Shown in pieces: positions 18,193-27,026 of a stretch of DNA of 64,000 nucleotides. The DNA is from Pseudodesulfovibrio nedwellii (GTDB taxonomy: Bacteria > Desulfobacterota > Desulfovibrionia > Desulfovibrionales > Desulfovibrionaceae). The position numbers and the translations under genes were made by a program. The first letter of the stretch is position 1. Each line of letters starts with the position of its first letter. The notes beneath the pieces were generated by a model. The model saw nothing but the letters and a program-made list of their open reading frames with translations, did not search any database and was not told the origin of the DNA. The DNA lies in NCBI RefSeq assembly GCF_027923765.1, contig NZ_AP026709.1, forward strand, positions 3,523,501 through 3,587,500, written 5' to 3'.

Positions 18193-18771
18193 TTACTCCA
18201 GCCCGAAAAAGGTTCGGGCCGCTTTGTGTTTCAAAATTGAATCGGCAAGGGCGATGTATCCGGCAGCCGTTGGATGCACGGTGTCACCGTCGCTCAAGGC
18301 CTGCTCGTATACTGCGGAACTTTCCATGCTGTCAAAGGTCGAGATGGCCGGGATAGCAAGCTCGTCGCAGAGTCGGGCTATTTCGACGGCCAAAGACTTG
18401 ACGCGTGTGTTCTTGTGAGTATCCGAGACAGGGGGCGGGCCGATAAACAGGACATCGCCTTTTGCTTGCGCCGTGCTCAGGATGTTTCGGGCGGCCTTCA
18501 ACGATTCCTGAAGTGGAACATCGTTCATGATGTCGGCCACGCCGAAGCTGAAGACGAATCGGCTCTCCATGCCATCTATGGTGCGGGGGGCCGCCTCACT
18601 CAGCCAGCGATCTTGCAGCCGGATGGTTGTATCTTTGCGCACACCGAGGTTGTAGCCAGTGATGTCCTTCCCGTTTTTTGCGAGCGAGGCGGTGATGCGT
18701 CCGGGCCAGCCAAGGCCCGTCTCATCGCCATAGCCCAACGTGAGAGAGTCGCCGAAAAAAAAGACGATCAT
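18193..18771 (-). CDS. SGNH/GDSL-family hydrolase
   Basis: This 192-residue GDSL-type esterase or lipase lacks a signal peptide and is probably cytoplasmic. Block I is FFGDSLTLGYG with nucleophile S9; block II has NLGVRKDT with G43; the Asp-His pair is D163 and H166 in DTVHP. Block III reads GVAD (77-80) where the family has GxND, so the oxyanion-hole Asn is replaced by Ala. The gene has an AAGGA site and sits three bases after its upstream neighbour. Substrate unknown. Confidence 0.85.
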   Translation of the reverse strand: MIVFFFGDSLTLGYGDETGLGWPGRITASLAKNGKDITGYNLGVRKDTTIRLQDRWLSEAAPRTIDGMESRFVFSFGVADIMNDVPLQESLKAARNILSTAQAKGDVLFIGPPPVSDTHKNTRVKSLAVEIARLCDELAIPAISTFDSMESSAVYEQALSDGDTVHPTAAGYIALADSILKHKAARTFFGLE

Positions 18772-18774
18772 AAG

Positions 18775-19224
18775 TTATTCCTTGATCCGTGCGGATATGT
18801 TTTCGACATCAATGGCGTAGACAACCGTGGCAGGAAGGGCTGCTTCCTTATAGGGAAGTTGTTTGCCGAGATGCTTGACCGTCAGCAAATCCAGACCGTG
18901 CATTTTCTCGTCGTCGTCAACGAGTCGGGGAGTGCCGTGGCCCATGACGGAACGGAAAAGATAGCCCTGATCACAGGCGTTGTCGCCACCTTGACGCATG
19001 CGAACGTCTACGGCTGTTGAGAAGGCCACCGTCGCACCAGTGTTCAGGCAGGCAGCCTTGCGGCCACGTTTGCCGGAATGGATGTAGATGACGTTTCCTT
19101 CCACCGCAAAGTTGACGGGAACGCAGTACGGCGCGTCATTATCGGTCAGGGCAAGCCAGAGAATATTGGCTTCGGTCAGAATATTTGCGATAGCGGTTTC
19201 GTTTTCAGTGTACCCTTTGCGCAT
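18775..19224 (-). CDS. pyridoxamine 5'-phosphate oxidase-like flavin-binding protein
   Basis: This 149-residue split-barrel protein belongs to the group that includes NimA-like nitroimidazole reductases and small FMN-binding proteins. The start at 19224 (MRKGYTEN) follows a GGAG site; a longer frame to 19272 lacks one. Typical features are LWLALTDNDAPYCVPVNF, IYIHSGKRGRKAACL and VMGHGTPRLVDD. It probably uses FMN in an undefined reduction. First gene of the operon ending with the LOG remnant. Confidence 0.8.
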   Translation of the reverse strand: MRKGYTENETAIANILTEANILWLALTDNDAPYCVPVNFAVEGNVIYIHSGKRGRKAACLNTGATVAFSTAVDVRMRQGGDNACDQGYLFRSVMGHGTPRLVDDDEKMHGLDLLTVKHLGKQLPYKEAALPATVVYAIDVENISARIKE

Positions 19225-19337
19225 GAGGATTCTCCGTTGAGTGTGTTTCGAGCCACACGTTTTATGAATCACTCGAAGCTGGAAAACAACCTTTGTAGTG
19301 CAGAAAAAACAGGCTGAGACTGTCGGGTAAACAATGA

Positions 19338-19365
19338 TTGCTCTGTGTGGAAATATTGTTATAAT
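19338..19365 (+). promoter_or_regulatory. sigma-70-type promoter for nhaA
   Basis: TTGCTC at 19338-19343 and a perfect TATAAT at 19360-19365 are separated by 16 bases. Transcription would start near 19372, about 20 bases before the ATG. Confidence 0.6.
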
Positions 19366-19391
19366 GCCGCTGTTATAACCGGGAGATACCC

Positions 19392-20765
19392 ATGAGCCGA
19401 TCCAGAGATAATCAATTACCTATTCACTATCTGCTGAATTCCTTTGACAGCTTTTTCAAAATGGAAGCAGCGGGTGGCATCGCCTTGATGATTTGTACGA
19501 TAGCGGCATTGGTCTGGGCCAATTCGCCGTGGGCCGAAAGTTATCACGCCTTATGGCAGACCAAAATTACCGTGGGATTCGGCAGTTGGGTGCTTTCCAA
19601 AGCGGCCATACTGTGGATCAATGACGGGTTGATGGCTATTTTCTTTTTTCTGGTCGGTCTGGAAATCAAACGAGAGCTTCTGGTTGGCGGGTTGTCCACC
19701 CCGAGTCAGACGATCATGCCTGTGGCGGCAGCCATAGGTGGTATGGCCGTTCCCGCACTTATCTTTGTTTCGATGAATGCAGGACAGGAATCCGCGGCTG
19801 GTTGGGGTATTCCCATGGCCACGGATATCGCTTTTGCGCTCGGCATCATGTCTCTTCTGGGCAACCGCGTGCCGTTGGGTGTCAAAATTTTCCTTACCGC
19901 CGTTGCCATTGTGGATGATATCGGAGCCATTCTTGTTATCGCCATTTTTTATACAACATCGTTGAACCTGACAGCATTATCAGTCGGTTTGGCGGTGCTT
20001 GGCCTTATGGCTATTCTTAATTTGCGGTGGGGAATTCGGCATTCCATTCCGTACTTGGTGCTTGGGGTAATCGTCTGGTTTGCCTTTCTTTTGTCCGGTA
20101 TCCACGCGACCATTGCGGGCGTGCTGGCGGCCATGACAATCCCTGCGGGGACACGGATGAATTGTTCCACATTTGTAGAGGAACTGCGACATGCTGCTGA
20201 AGTCTTTGAGTTGGCGATTACGCCGGGTAAGACCGTGCTGACCAATAAGGAACAGCAGATAGCCTTACATTCTCTGGAGCATGCATACGAGGCCGCGACA
20301 ACGCCATTGCAGAACATCGAGCACGCCTTGCATCCATGGGTATCCTTTTTTATTATGCCGATTTTTGCATTGGCCAACGCAGGGGTTGCGCTGGAGGCAG
20401 ACGTCCTGAGTGAATTGCTCACTCCGGTGTCACTTGGTATTTTCTTTGGGCTTGTCTTGGGCAAGCAAATTGGTGTGACCGGTGCCTGCTGGGTGGTCAA
20501 TAAACTGGGCTGGGCTAAATTTCCAGATCGGACGACGCTTGTTCACTTGTGGGGAGCGGCCTGTCTGGCTGGTGTCGGATTCACCATGTCTATTTTTATC
20601 GCCAACCTTGCCTTTGCGGATGCAGCGCGACTGGTAGAACTTTCCAAGATCGCCATTCTGTTCGCTTCGTTAGTCTCAGGAGTGGCTGGCTATGTCGTTT
20701 TGAAGTACATGGCACCGGATGCTTCTGGAGCCGGAGAGACGACAGCGGAAAAGATTCCTGAATAA
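19392..20765 (+). CDS. nhaA: Na+/H+ antiporter NhaA
   Basis: This 457-residue inner-membrane protein exports Na+ in exchange for H+. It has about twelve hydrophobic segments. The ion-binding aspartates are the D175-D176 pair in AIVDDIGAI, and D145 in ATDIAFALG matches the assembly-region Asp. The start, MSRSRDNQLP, follows a GGGAG site. A hydrophilic loop at about 255-310 is longer than in E. coli NhaA. It stands alone behind its own promoter and is followed by a strong terminator, fitting a marine or brackish habitat. Confidence 0.95.
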   Translation: MSRSRDNQLPIHYLLNSFDSFFKMEAAGGIALMICTIAALVWANSPWAESYHALWQTKITVGFGSWVLSKAAILWINDGLMAIFFFLVGLEIKRELLVGGLSTPSQTIMPVAAAIGGMAVPALIFVSMNAGQESAAGWGIPMATDIAFALGIMSLLGNRVPLGVKIFLTAVAIVDDIGAILVIAIFYTTSLNLTALSVGLAVLGLMAILNLRWGIRHSIPYLVLGVIVWFAFLLSGIHATIAGVLAAMTIPAGTRMNCSTFVEELRHAAEVFELAITPGKTVLTNKEQQIALHSLEHAYEAATTPLQNIEHALHPWVSFFIMPIFALANAGVALEADVLSELLTPVSLGIFFGLVLGKQIGVTGACWVVNKLGWAKFPDRTTLVHLWGAACLAGVGFTMSIFIANLAFADAARLVELSKIAILFASLVSGVAGYVVLKYMAPDASGAGETTAEKIPE

Positions 20766-20784
20766 GATCGGAAAAAAAAGCAGT

Positions 20785-20819
20785 AACCCCGGTACACGAA
20801 AATGTGCCGGGGTTTTTGT
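20785..20819 (+). terminator. intrinsic terminator after nhaA
   Basis: CCCCGGTACA pairs with TGTGCCGGGG around a short loop, followed by TTTTTGTT. It separates nhaA from the convergent minus-strand gene. Confidence 0.85.
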
Positions 20820-21089
20820 TTAGAAATCCATCAGCCCGAGCGGGTCGAGATCAGACAGTTCTACACGGACGAAGGTGTAGACATCAAAGAATAGATCTTT
20901 GGTGATATCGTTAAGAAGCCATTCACTGCCCGTGCCGAATGAGTTCCAGAGTTCGGTTTCAATCCCTTGGCGCACTTTGAATCGTACGGTTTCTACTTCG
21001 GGATCAGTGCCGCAGAGATGTGTTTGCATGAGTGGCACCAGACCACAGGTGACGTGTTGAACGTCGATGATATCTTTGTCGTCGATCAT
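20820..21089 (-). CDS. hypothetical protein downstream of mnmE
   Basis: This 89-residue soluble acidic protein starts two bases after the mnmE stop and is probably co-transcribed with it. Features are DIIDVQHVTCGLVPLMQTHL and an aromatic, acidic C-terminus. I recognise no domain. The tight spacing and lack of its own promoter argue that it is real; function unknown. Confidence 0.65.
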   Translation of the reverse strand: MIDDKDIIDVQHVTCGLVPLMQTHLCGTDPEVETVRFKVRQGIETELWNSFGTGSEWLLNDITKDLFFDVYTFVRVELSDLDPLGLMDF

Positions 21090-21091
21090 GA

Positions 21092-22483
21092 TTATTTTCC
21101 TATGCAGAATGCGTCGAAAATGGAGTTCAGGACATCGTTGGATGCGATTTCACCCGTGATGCCGGACAATGTGTTGCAGGCGGTTTCAAGTCGGACACTC
21201 AAAAGGTCGTAGGGGATACCAGCCGCTGTATCCTGTTCAAGTTCGGATAATTCAAGGGCTGCTTCGCCAAGTACGGCGGCCTGCCGTGCATTGGGGGCGA
21301 GCTCGTCGGGGTCGGGTTGACCTGCGCCTTGAAGAATGCGGTCGCGGATACGTGCGCAGAGCGTGTCGATATCCGTCCCCTTCTTGGCAGAAATGGCAAG
21401 CATTTCAAGGTCATGGGCAGCCATTTGTGCGGCGTTGCTTGTGTCAAAGCCGTCCAGATCAGATTTGTTGAGCACCAACACCGTTTTTTGTGGGTCAAGA
21501 GTGGCTGCAGTGGACATGGTTTCATCGGTCAGCGGCGCTGTTCCGTCGGCTAGCAACAGAACGAGGTCAGCCTGATCCATCAGCTCGCGGCCTTTTTCCA
21601 ATCCAGCGGCTTCGATGGCATCGTCCGTTTGTCGGATGCCGGCGGTATCAGCCAATCGGATATTCAACCCATTAAGGTTGATGGATTCTTCAAGGTAGTC
21701 TCGAGTTGTGCCGGGTTGGTCCGTGACGATAGCGCGATTGCGGCCGAGCAGAGCGTTCATCAGACTTGATTTGCCCGCATTGACTCGACCAGCCAAGACG
21801 ACCAATGCTCCTTCGCGCCATGCTTTGGTGCGGTCTACGGCAGAAAGAAGTTCGTCGATTTCAGTGCGTACAGACGCTGAGGTCTCGATCAGTTCTTCAG
21901 GGGAAAGACATTCGATTTCGTCGTCAGGAAAGTCCACGGCTATGCAAAGTTGAGCACGCAAATATTCCAGTCGAGCCCGGAGGTCGGTAATTTTTTGACC
22001 AAGCAGGCCGGAGAGTTTGACTTGAGCCAAATGCATGGCTGCTTTGGTAGGCGCGTGGATCATTTCTGCCACAGCTTCTGCCTGAGAGAGGTCCATGCGT
22101 CCGTTCATGAAGGCGCGGTAGGTAAACTCGCCGCGTTCAGCAAGGCGGACACCTTTGTGTAGGATCTCATCCAGCACGGCGGATAGGACGGCCCGACCTC
22201 CATGACAGTTGATTTCTACGATGTCTTCACCTGTGTATGAATTGGGTCCGGGCATGAATGCACATAAGACGTCATCCAGTTCATTACCGTTTGCATCAAG
22301 CAAGTGACCATAATGAAGGTGATAGGGGATAAAATCCGTGAAGCGTTGGTTTGCGGCTCGGAATAGCGCATTGGCAACGCTTCGGCATTGGCTGCCACTG
22401 ATACGGATGATGCCCACACCGCCGTCTCCGGGGGGGGTGGCAATAGCGGCAATGGTGTCGTTGGCGAGTCGTGGATCAAGCAT
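21092..22483 (-). CDS. mnmE: tRNA modification GTPase MnmE
   Basis: This 463-residue enzyme works with MnmG to place the carboxymethylaminomethyl group on wobble uridine 34 of several tRNAs. The N-terminal folate-binding domain contains GVGIIRISG and NSYTGEDIVEINCHGG. The inserted G domain has the P-loop GRVNAGKS at 232-239, DTAG at 279-282 and NKSD. It ends in the diagnostic CIGK, whose Cys is needed for catalysis. It lies downstream of khpB on the same strand, with a terminator-like palindrome between them. Confidence 0.95.
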   Translation of the reverse strand: MLDPRLANDTIAAIATPPGDGGVGIIRISGSQCRSVANALFRAANQRFTDFIPYHLHYGHLLDANGNELDDVLCAFMPGPNSYTGEDIVEINCHGGRAVLSAVLDEILHKGVRLAERGEFTYRAFMNGRMDLSQAEAVAEMIHAPTKAAMHLAQVKLSGLLGQKITDLRARLEYLRAQLCIAVDFPDDEIECLSPEELIETSASVRTEIDELLSAVDRTKAWREGALVVLAGRVNAGKSSLMNALLGRNRAIVTDQPGTTRDYLEESINLNGLNIRLADTAGIRQTDDAIEAAGLEKGRELMDQADLVLLLADGTAPLTDETMSTAATLDPQKTVLVLNKSDLDGFDTSNAAQMAAHDLEMLAISAKKGTDIDTLCARIRDRILQGAGQPDPDELAPNARQAAVLGEAALELSELEQDTAAGIPYDLLSVRLETACNTLSGITGEIASNDVLNSIFDAFCIGK

Positions 22484-22522
22484 GAGGGTGGTTATAGGCC
22501 TTTTTTGCGAAAGGCAAAAGAG

Positions 22523-22552
22523 AAAAGGGCCGCTTTTAAAAGCGGCCCTTTT
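22523..22552. terminator. perfect 30-base palindrome between khpB and mnmE
   Basis: AAAAGGGCCGCTTTT is followed directly by its reverse complement, giving a GC-rich stem flanked by A and T runs. In the minus direction it ends in TTTT then CTC, so it can terminate khpB transcripts or attenuate expression of mnmE downstream. Confidence 0.75.
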
Positions 22553-22583
22553 GAGTTCGTTGTATCTTCGTAACCCAAGATCT

Positions 22584-23621
22584 TTAGTCGCGTGCGCGGC
22601 TTCCGTTCTTGCGGCTCTTCGGTACGATCAGGACGCGTTTCATGGGACCGTCACCCTTGGAGCGGGTGAAGACAGTCTCGTTTTCCTGAAGCGCGAGATG
22701 GACCACTCGGCGATGATAGGAAGACAAGGGCTTGGTGGACTGGGTGCGACCCAGGTTGCCAGCTTTTTCTGCCAGATGACATGCAATCTGACGGAGTTTG
22801 TCGTCCTGACGTTCGCGGTAGTCACCTGTGTCCACCTGAATGCGGACAGAGGCTTCCATTTTGCGAGAGACGAGGCGATTGACCAGATACTGGATGGAAG
22901 AGAGGGTTTGTCCCTCGCGACCGATGATCAGACCGGAATTTTCATCGTCGTCAATGAAGACTTTGACCCGGTCGGATTCAATGGTGACCTGGATGGTCGT
23001 TTCGCCGACAATGGGGTCGAGTAGCTTGACCATGACTTCCATGACAGCGGCTTCGAGCACTGTTGGATCGAAGTCGGCCATATTGGCGCGCGGACGTTCT
23101 TCGCGTTGCTCACGAGGTTCACGAGGTTTGCGTTCACGAGGCCTGCGGTCACGTTGAGGTCTGTCTTCACGGGGGGAAGCCTGTTTGGGCTTGCGTTCGC
23201 GAGGTTTGCGTGCAGGCCGAGGAGCTTCCTCGGAAGGAACCACGTTTCCGTTAATGTCGTTGTAGACTTCTTCTACAATGAGGTTGCCGTTCGGTTCCTC
23301 AGATGTTTCTACAACAGGCTTTGGTTTTGGCTTGGGTTTCGCCTTGGGTTGTGCCTTAGGTTTGGGCGCAACGTTAGGCTTTGTTTCGCGTGTGGGTTTG
23401 GCCGGCTTCTCTTCGGTGTTGAGAATGTCTGTGGCATTAACCTGAGCGCGAGGGCGGGCATGTACCTTGGCTTTCTTGACACCCATGATGCCGAAGATGC
23501 CGCTGGAACCGCCAGCCAGGATTTCGATTTCCAGCCGTTCCCGCTTGAGATTAAAGTAATCGCAAGCAGACTCTATGGCGTCGTCCAGATCCTTGCCCTG
23601 GAATTCTTTAAAGTCACTCAT
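22584..23621 (-). CDS. khpB: KhpB/Jag (EloR) RNA-binding protein with KH and R3H domains
   Basis: This 345-residue cytoplasmic protein binds RNA and is linked to cell elongation in Gram-positives. The Jag-N domain (about 1-55) has FQGKDLDDAIESACDYF and GSSGIFGIMGVKKAKV. A low-complexity linker rich in Pro, Lys, Arg and Glu runs to about 190. The KH domain has IIGREGQTLSSIQYLVNRL and the R3H domain has SYHRRVVH. It follows yidC, the usual place for the gene. Confidence 0.9.
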   Translation of the reverse strand: MSDFKEFQGKDLDDAIESACDYFNLKRERLEIEILAGGSSGIFGIMGVKKAKVHARPRAQVNATDILNTEEKPAKPTRETKPNVAPKPKAQPKAKPKPKPKPVVETSEEPNGNLIVEEVYNDINGNVVPSEEAPRPARKPRERKPKQASPREDRPQRDRRPRERKPREPREQREERPRANMADFDPTVLEAAVMEVMVKLLDPIVGETTIQVTIESDRVKVFIDDDENSGLIIGREGQTLSSIQYLVNRLVSRKMEASVRIQVDTGDYRERQDDKLRQIACHLAEKAGNLGRTQSTKPLSSYHRRVVHLALQENETVFTRSKGDGPMKRVLIVPKSRKNGSRARD

Positions 23622-23666
23622 TGTGTGTATCCTTCTCAGCCGGGGAAAAAGCCCCCGGAGGCGATG

Positions 23667-25319
23667 TTAAGCGTCCAGAGTTGCCTTCTTGGTGGATCGG
23701 GCGATCATAAGCTGCTGTCCGATGGACAGGAGGTTGTTGAACAACCAGTAAACAACCAGACCTGAAGGGAACTGCAGGAACATGAAGGTGAAGATGAGCG
23801 GCATGAACAGCATGATTTTTTGCTGAGTCGGGTCACCGGCACTGGGTGTCATCTTCTGCTGCAGGAACATGGACGCACCCATGATAATGGGTGTGATGTA
23901 ATACGGGTCCTTGGCGGACAGGTCAGCTAACCATGGCAGGTCGGTAAAAGGCACATGCGCGATAAAGGGTGCGTGCCTGAGTTCGACTGCGCCGAGCAGA
24001 GCCTTGTACAGACCGAAGAAAACCGGGATTTGTACGACCATGGGCAGACAACCACCCATTGGATTAACCTTGTACGTTTTATACAGGGCCATGGTTTCCT
24101 GGTTGAGACGCTGCTTGTCGTCGCCGTATTTTTCGCGGAGCTTTTGGACCATGGGTTGCAGTTTCTTCATCTGCTCCATGGAACCGTAACTCTTCTGGGA
24201 CAGAGGCCAGAAGATCAGCTTGATGATAATAGTCAGAATGATGATGGCAACACCGTAGTTACCGATGTAGCCGTAGAAGAAGTTCAGACCGATGAGAAGC
24301 GGTTTTGCCAGAACATCGAACCAACCGAAGTTGACGGCATCGGCAAGTTCATTAGGCATCTTGGCGAGCATTTCGCGGTCGGTGGAGCCGATGAAATAGG
24401 ACGCTTTCAGTGTCTTGGCCACGTTGGGCATGAAAGTGGCCTTGTCAGTGACAGCCATACGGAAGACGTCATCCTGAACGCCTGCGGACAGGGAGGTGTT
24501 CTCAGAGCCGGGCAGGACTGCAAACAGGAAGTAGTTGGATTCAATGGCACCCCATTTGAGGTCGCCAGGAGCGGACAGGCCTTTTTCTTTGAGGTCGTCG
24601 CGGTCATCCAGTTCTTCGCGGCCATCCTTGGTCAGGTAAGCCACTTTGGTCGGATTGTAACGATCATCCTCGGCGGACATGGATTTGGCCGCTGCTGTGT
24701 AGGAGAGAGAACCTTCGACACCGGTAGCTGTCAGATTGGTAATCGTGGTAGATTCTTCAATGAGATAGGTATCTGGGTAGAATGTCAGTATGCGTTCGAT
24801 ACGGAAACCGCCGGACTGGCCGGTAAAGGTCAGCGTCTTGGCTTCGTCGGTGGCGCCGATTGTCACATCATTCCCAGAGAAGGACCACTCGCCGCGTTTC
24901 CATGTATGATACTCTTTGTCGTTTTTGGTCAGGATCAGACCGAGAGGACCTTTGGCAAAAGCCTTGCGTCCGATGAGATCGACATTCGGAGAATCCGGTT
25001 CAATAGTATCTTTATAGTTTTTGAGAATGAATTGTTCGACGATACCACCCTGAGAATTGAAAACGGCGGTGTAAAGCGGAGTATCCACCGTAACCTTGGT
25101 TCCGGTGGTGGGGATGAAATCTGTGGCAGGTGCAGCCTCGGTGGCGGCAGGTTCAGCCTGCTGGGTCAGCGAAGCTGTTTTCTGTTCGGCCTCGGCGGCC
25201 TTTTGGGCCATAGTGGCCTGTTCTTCTGCTGAGGGTCCGGTGAAATACTGCCAGCCGAAGATGACGATAAAACTCAGGACCAGGGCAATCACTAAACGGA
25301 TTTGCTCCTTCTTCTCCAT
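23667..25319 (-). CDS. yidC: membrane protein insertase YidC
   Basis: The 550-residue inner-membrane insertase starts at ATG 25319 ([16 protein letters not shown]); a TTG-started extension to 25355 is less likely. An N-terminal anchor is followed by a large periplasmic domain (about 70-330) typical of Gram-negative YidC, then five core helices including the hairpin with [14 protein letters not shown] and the [16 protein letters not shown] helix. It ends [17 protein letters not shown] and a short basic tail. The start lies inside the yidD 3' end, so the two are coupled. Confidence 0.95.
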   Translation of the reverse strand: MEKKEQIRLVIALVLSFIVIFGWQYFTGPSAEEQATMAQKAAEAEQKTASLTQQAEPAATEAAPATDFIPTTGTKVTVDTPLYTAVFNSQGGIVEQFILKNYKDTIEPDSPNVDLIGRKAFAKGPLGLILTKNDKEYHTWKRGEWSFSGNDVTIGATDEAKTLTFTGQSGGFRIERILTFYPDTYLIEESTTITNLTATGVEGSLSYTAAAKSMSAEDDRYNPTKVAYLTKDGREELDDRDDLKEKGLSAPGDLKWGAIESNYFLFAVLPGSENTSLSAGVQDDVFRMAVTDKATFMPNVAKTLKASYFIGSTDREMLAKMPNELADAVNFGWFDVLAKPLLIGLNFFYGYIGNYGVAIIILTIIIKLIFWPLSQKSYGSMEQMKKLQPMVQKLREKYGDDKQRLNQETMALYKTYKVNPMGGCLPMVVQIPVFFGLYKALLGAVELRHAPFIAHVPFTDLPWLADLSAKDPYYITPIIMGASMFLQQKMTPSAGDPTQQKIMLFMPLIFTFMFLQFPSGLVVYWLFNNLLSIGQQLMIARSTKKATLDA

Positions 25320-25570
25320 GGGATGATTCTCGCTTTGGTTTTGAAATCTGGCCAAACGGCCGGGACGGGGTCAAAGCCCCCGCTGCAAAAAGGTTGGCAA
25401 CGAAGGAGACGCCAAAGCGTGAGAAGACCCCCTTTAAATGCGCCGTGCAGAGTAACAGCTTCTTGGGCGTACTCTGAGCACGTCGGATAGAACCTGCATG
25501 CCTGTGGCAGCAAGGGGGAGATGAGCTTTTGGTATAACCAAATGAGCGCTAGAAATATTGAGCGCATCAT
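25292..25570 (-). CDS. yidD: membrane protein insertion efficiency factor YidD
   Basis: This 92-residue protein of the YidD family aids YidC-dependent insertion at the inner membrane. The hallmark [15 protein letters not shown], then [17 protein letters not shown] is intact. The start is placed at ATG 25570, eight bases after rnpA, behind GAGAGG; a frame to 25612 overlaps rnpA. The 3' end overlaps the yidC start by 28 bases and runs past the usual end as a basic tail (RRRSKSV). Confidence 0.9.
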   Translation of the reverse strand: MMRSIFLALIWLYQKLISPLLPQACRFYPTCSEYAQEAVTLHGAFKGGLLTLWRLLRCQPFCSGGFDPVPAVWPDFKTKARIIPWRRRSKSV

Positions 25571-25577
25571 TTCCTCT

Positions 25578-25949
25578 CTATGAGGCCACCATTTTCGTAC
25601 GTAAACGTTCAAAAATGGGGGTGAACTCTTCTATGGTGAGAGCGAGTGTCAGCTGCTTGGCCTCAAGGTTCCGCTTGGGAACTACGACAATATCCAGAGG
25701 CAATTCAAAATCAAATTGATGCAGTCTGAAATACTCGCGCACCACCCTCTTAATACGGTTTCGCGCTACTGCATGCCCCATCTTTTTACTGACGGTGAGC
25801 CCGAGGCGAAGACCGCCATGAGGCTCACCTCGTTTGAGAATGAACAGGATGAAGCTTTTTGTATATTGCTTCTTGCCCTGTTCATAACAAACTGTGAATT
25901 CAGGGCTTTTGAGCAGTCGGCGCTCCTTGTTCCAAGCTAGACGGCTAAT
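25578..25949 (-). CDS. rnpA: ribonuclease P protein component, probable ATT start
   Basis: This basic protein of 123 residues binds RNase P RNA for tRNA 5' maturation. The usual N-terminal motif ([13 protein letters not shown]), the core [12 protein letters not shown] and the RNR signature [18 protein letters not shown] form one open frame back to a TAA. No ATG, GTG or TTG precedes WNKERRLL. The first plausible codon is ATT at 25949-25947, giving [13 protein letters not shown], matching the family's M-x-R-L start. ATT lies inside rpmH, 13 bases before its end. An internal ATG at 25781 would remove half the protein. Confidence 0.8.
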   Translation of the reverse strand: MSRLAWNKERRLLKSPEFTVCYEQGKKQYTKSFILFILKRGEPHGGLRLGLTVSKKMGHAVARNRIKRVVREYFRLHQFDFELPLDIVVVPKRNLEAKQLTLALTIEEFTPIFERLRTKMVAS

Positions 25950-26071
25950 CTCTTACGCCCTTTGGCGCGGCGGCGACGAAGAACGGCGCGACCGTTTTTG
26001 GTGCGGGAGCGCACCAGGAAACCGTGGGTTCTTTTACGACGGCATTTGCTGGGCTGGTAAGTACGTTTCAT
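25937..26071 (-). CDS. rpmH: 50S ribosomal protein L34
   Basis: The full 44-residue protein reads [19 protein letters not shown] and ends [13 protein letters not shown], the standard L34 sequence. It binds 23S rRNA in the large subunit. The ATG at 26071 has a good GGAG site. Its last 13 bases overlap the proposed ATT start of rnpA. It heads the rpmH-rnpA-yidD-yidC-khpB block, which normally lies near the origin, though no dnaA is adjacent here. Confidence 0.97.
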   Translation of the reverse strand: MKRTYQPSKCRRKRTHGFLVRSRTKNGRAVLRRRRAKGRKRLAV

Positions 26072-26295
26072 ATCTATATTCTCCTAAAGAGTGAAAAATT
26101 GCTGAAAGTCGTGTTGAACGGAAGCATATAACCGCTGCTCGGGTGGCAGTCAAGATCAAATTTTGATCCATGTACCGGCCACCGCTTTCGACTGACCGGG
26201 AATTCTGCTACAGGTTTTCTCAACGGAAGGCGAGTAAAAAATTCTCATTTTTTGAATCGTCACATATATTCATTATAATAGCACGGAGAGTTTTT
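26072..26295. other. divergent promoter region of rpmH and the LUD gene
   Basis: A 224-base spacer, AT-rich near 26240-26290. It should hold the rpmH promoter (minus) and the LUD gene promoter (plus). I could not pick clear -35/-10 pairs. No DnaA-box cluster was seen. Confidence 0.4.
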
Positions 26296-26949
26296 ATGGA
26301 TAAACCGATAGAAAATTTTTGGGATATTAATCTTAGGGAATTGAAGCAGCGGTTGACCAAGAATGGATTTGATGTCTATTTGGCGGACTCGGCAGACTCT
26401 GCCAAAAGTATTGTCACCGATGAAATCCTGCCTCAGCTTAAGCCTCAAACCGTATCCTGGGGTGGTTCGTTAACTTTGGCTGCCACTGGACTGCATGAAT
26501 TTTTACGGGATAGTGACGAGTATGAGTCGTTGGATACTTGGGATAAGTCCCTGTCCAATGAGGACAAAAATGAACGCCGTCGGCAGGCACTGCTGGTTGA
26601 TTGTTTCTTTTGCGGGACCAATGCCATCACCGAAGATGGGCATCTCGTGAATCTGGATATGATTGGCAACAGGACAGGAGCCATTACTTTCGGTCCTAAA
26701 AATGTGGTCATTTTGGTCAGTCGGAATAAACTTGTTCCAGATCTTCAGCGGGCCATGGACCGGATCAAGGAATATGTCGCTCCGGTTAACACCATGCGGC
26801 TGGATATGAAGACTCCGTGCGTCAAGGCTGGATACTGTATGGATTGTGATTCTCCTCAACGTATTTGTAATGTATGGACTATTACTGAAAAATCTTTTCC
26901 CAAGGGACGAATCAAGGTTGTTTTGATTAATGATGATCTCGGTTTCTAA
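26296..26949 (+). CDS. LUD-domain protein (LutC/YkgG-like)
   Basis: The 217-residue protein starts at ATG 26296 (MDKPIENFWD) behind a GGAG; longer frames lack a site. It has the LUD fold: TVSWGGSLTLAATGL, VDCFFCGTNAITEDGHLVN and GNRTGAITFGPKNVVILV, with conserved Cys in PCVKAGYCMDCDSPQRIC. Stand-alone LUD proteins accompany lactate-oxidation iron-sulfur enzymes, but no LutA/LutB is adjacent, so the partner is unknown. It may be co-transcribed with the UPF0280 gene 77 bases on. Confidence 0.8.
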   Translation: MDKPIENFWDINLRELKQRLTKNGFDVYLADSADSAKSIVTDEILPQLKPQTVSWGGSLTLAATGLHEFLRDSDEYESLDTWDKSLSNEDKNERRRQALLVDCFFCGTNAITEDGHLVNLDMIGNRTGAITFGPKNVVILVSRNKLVPDLQRAMDRIKEYVAPVNTMRLDMKTPCVKAGYCMDCDSPQRICNVWTITEKSFPKGRIKVVLINDDLGF

Positions 26950-27026
26950 AAAAGTGTGGATAATGTGTTCGTAACCCTGTTCCTTTACTGTTCCAAATTA
27001 GGAACAGTCGTCGGGAGTCGTTGGTA

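Noticed and set aside
23955..25232. Plus-strand open frame opposite yidC
   Set aside because: YidC is a clear full-length protein; the opposite frame has no domain and an unlikely composition.
25578..26295. Replication origin near rpmH-rnpA
   Set aside because: rpmH often lies near oriC, but no dnaA, no DnaA-box cluster and no AT-rich unwinding element could be seen here.
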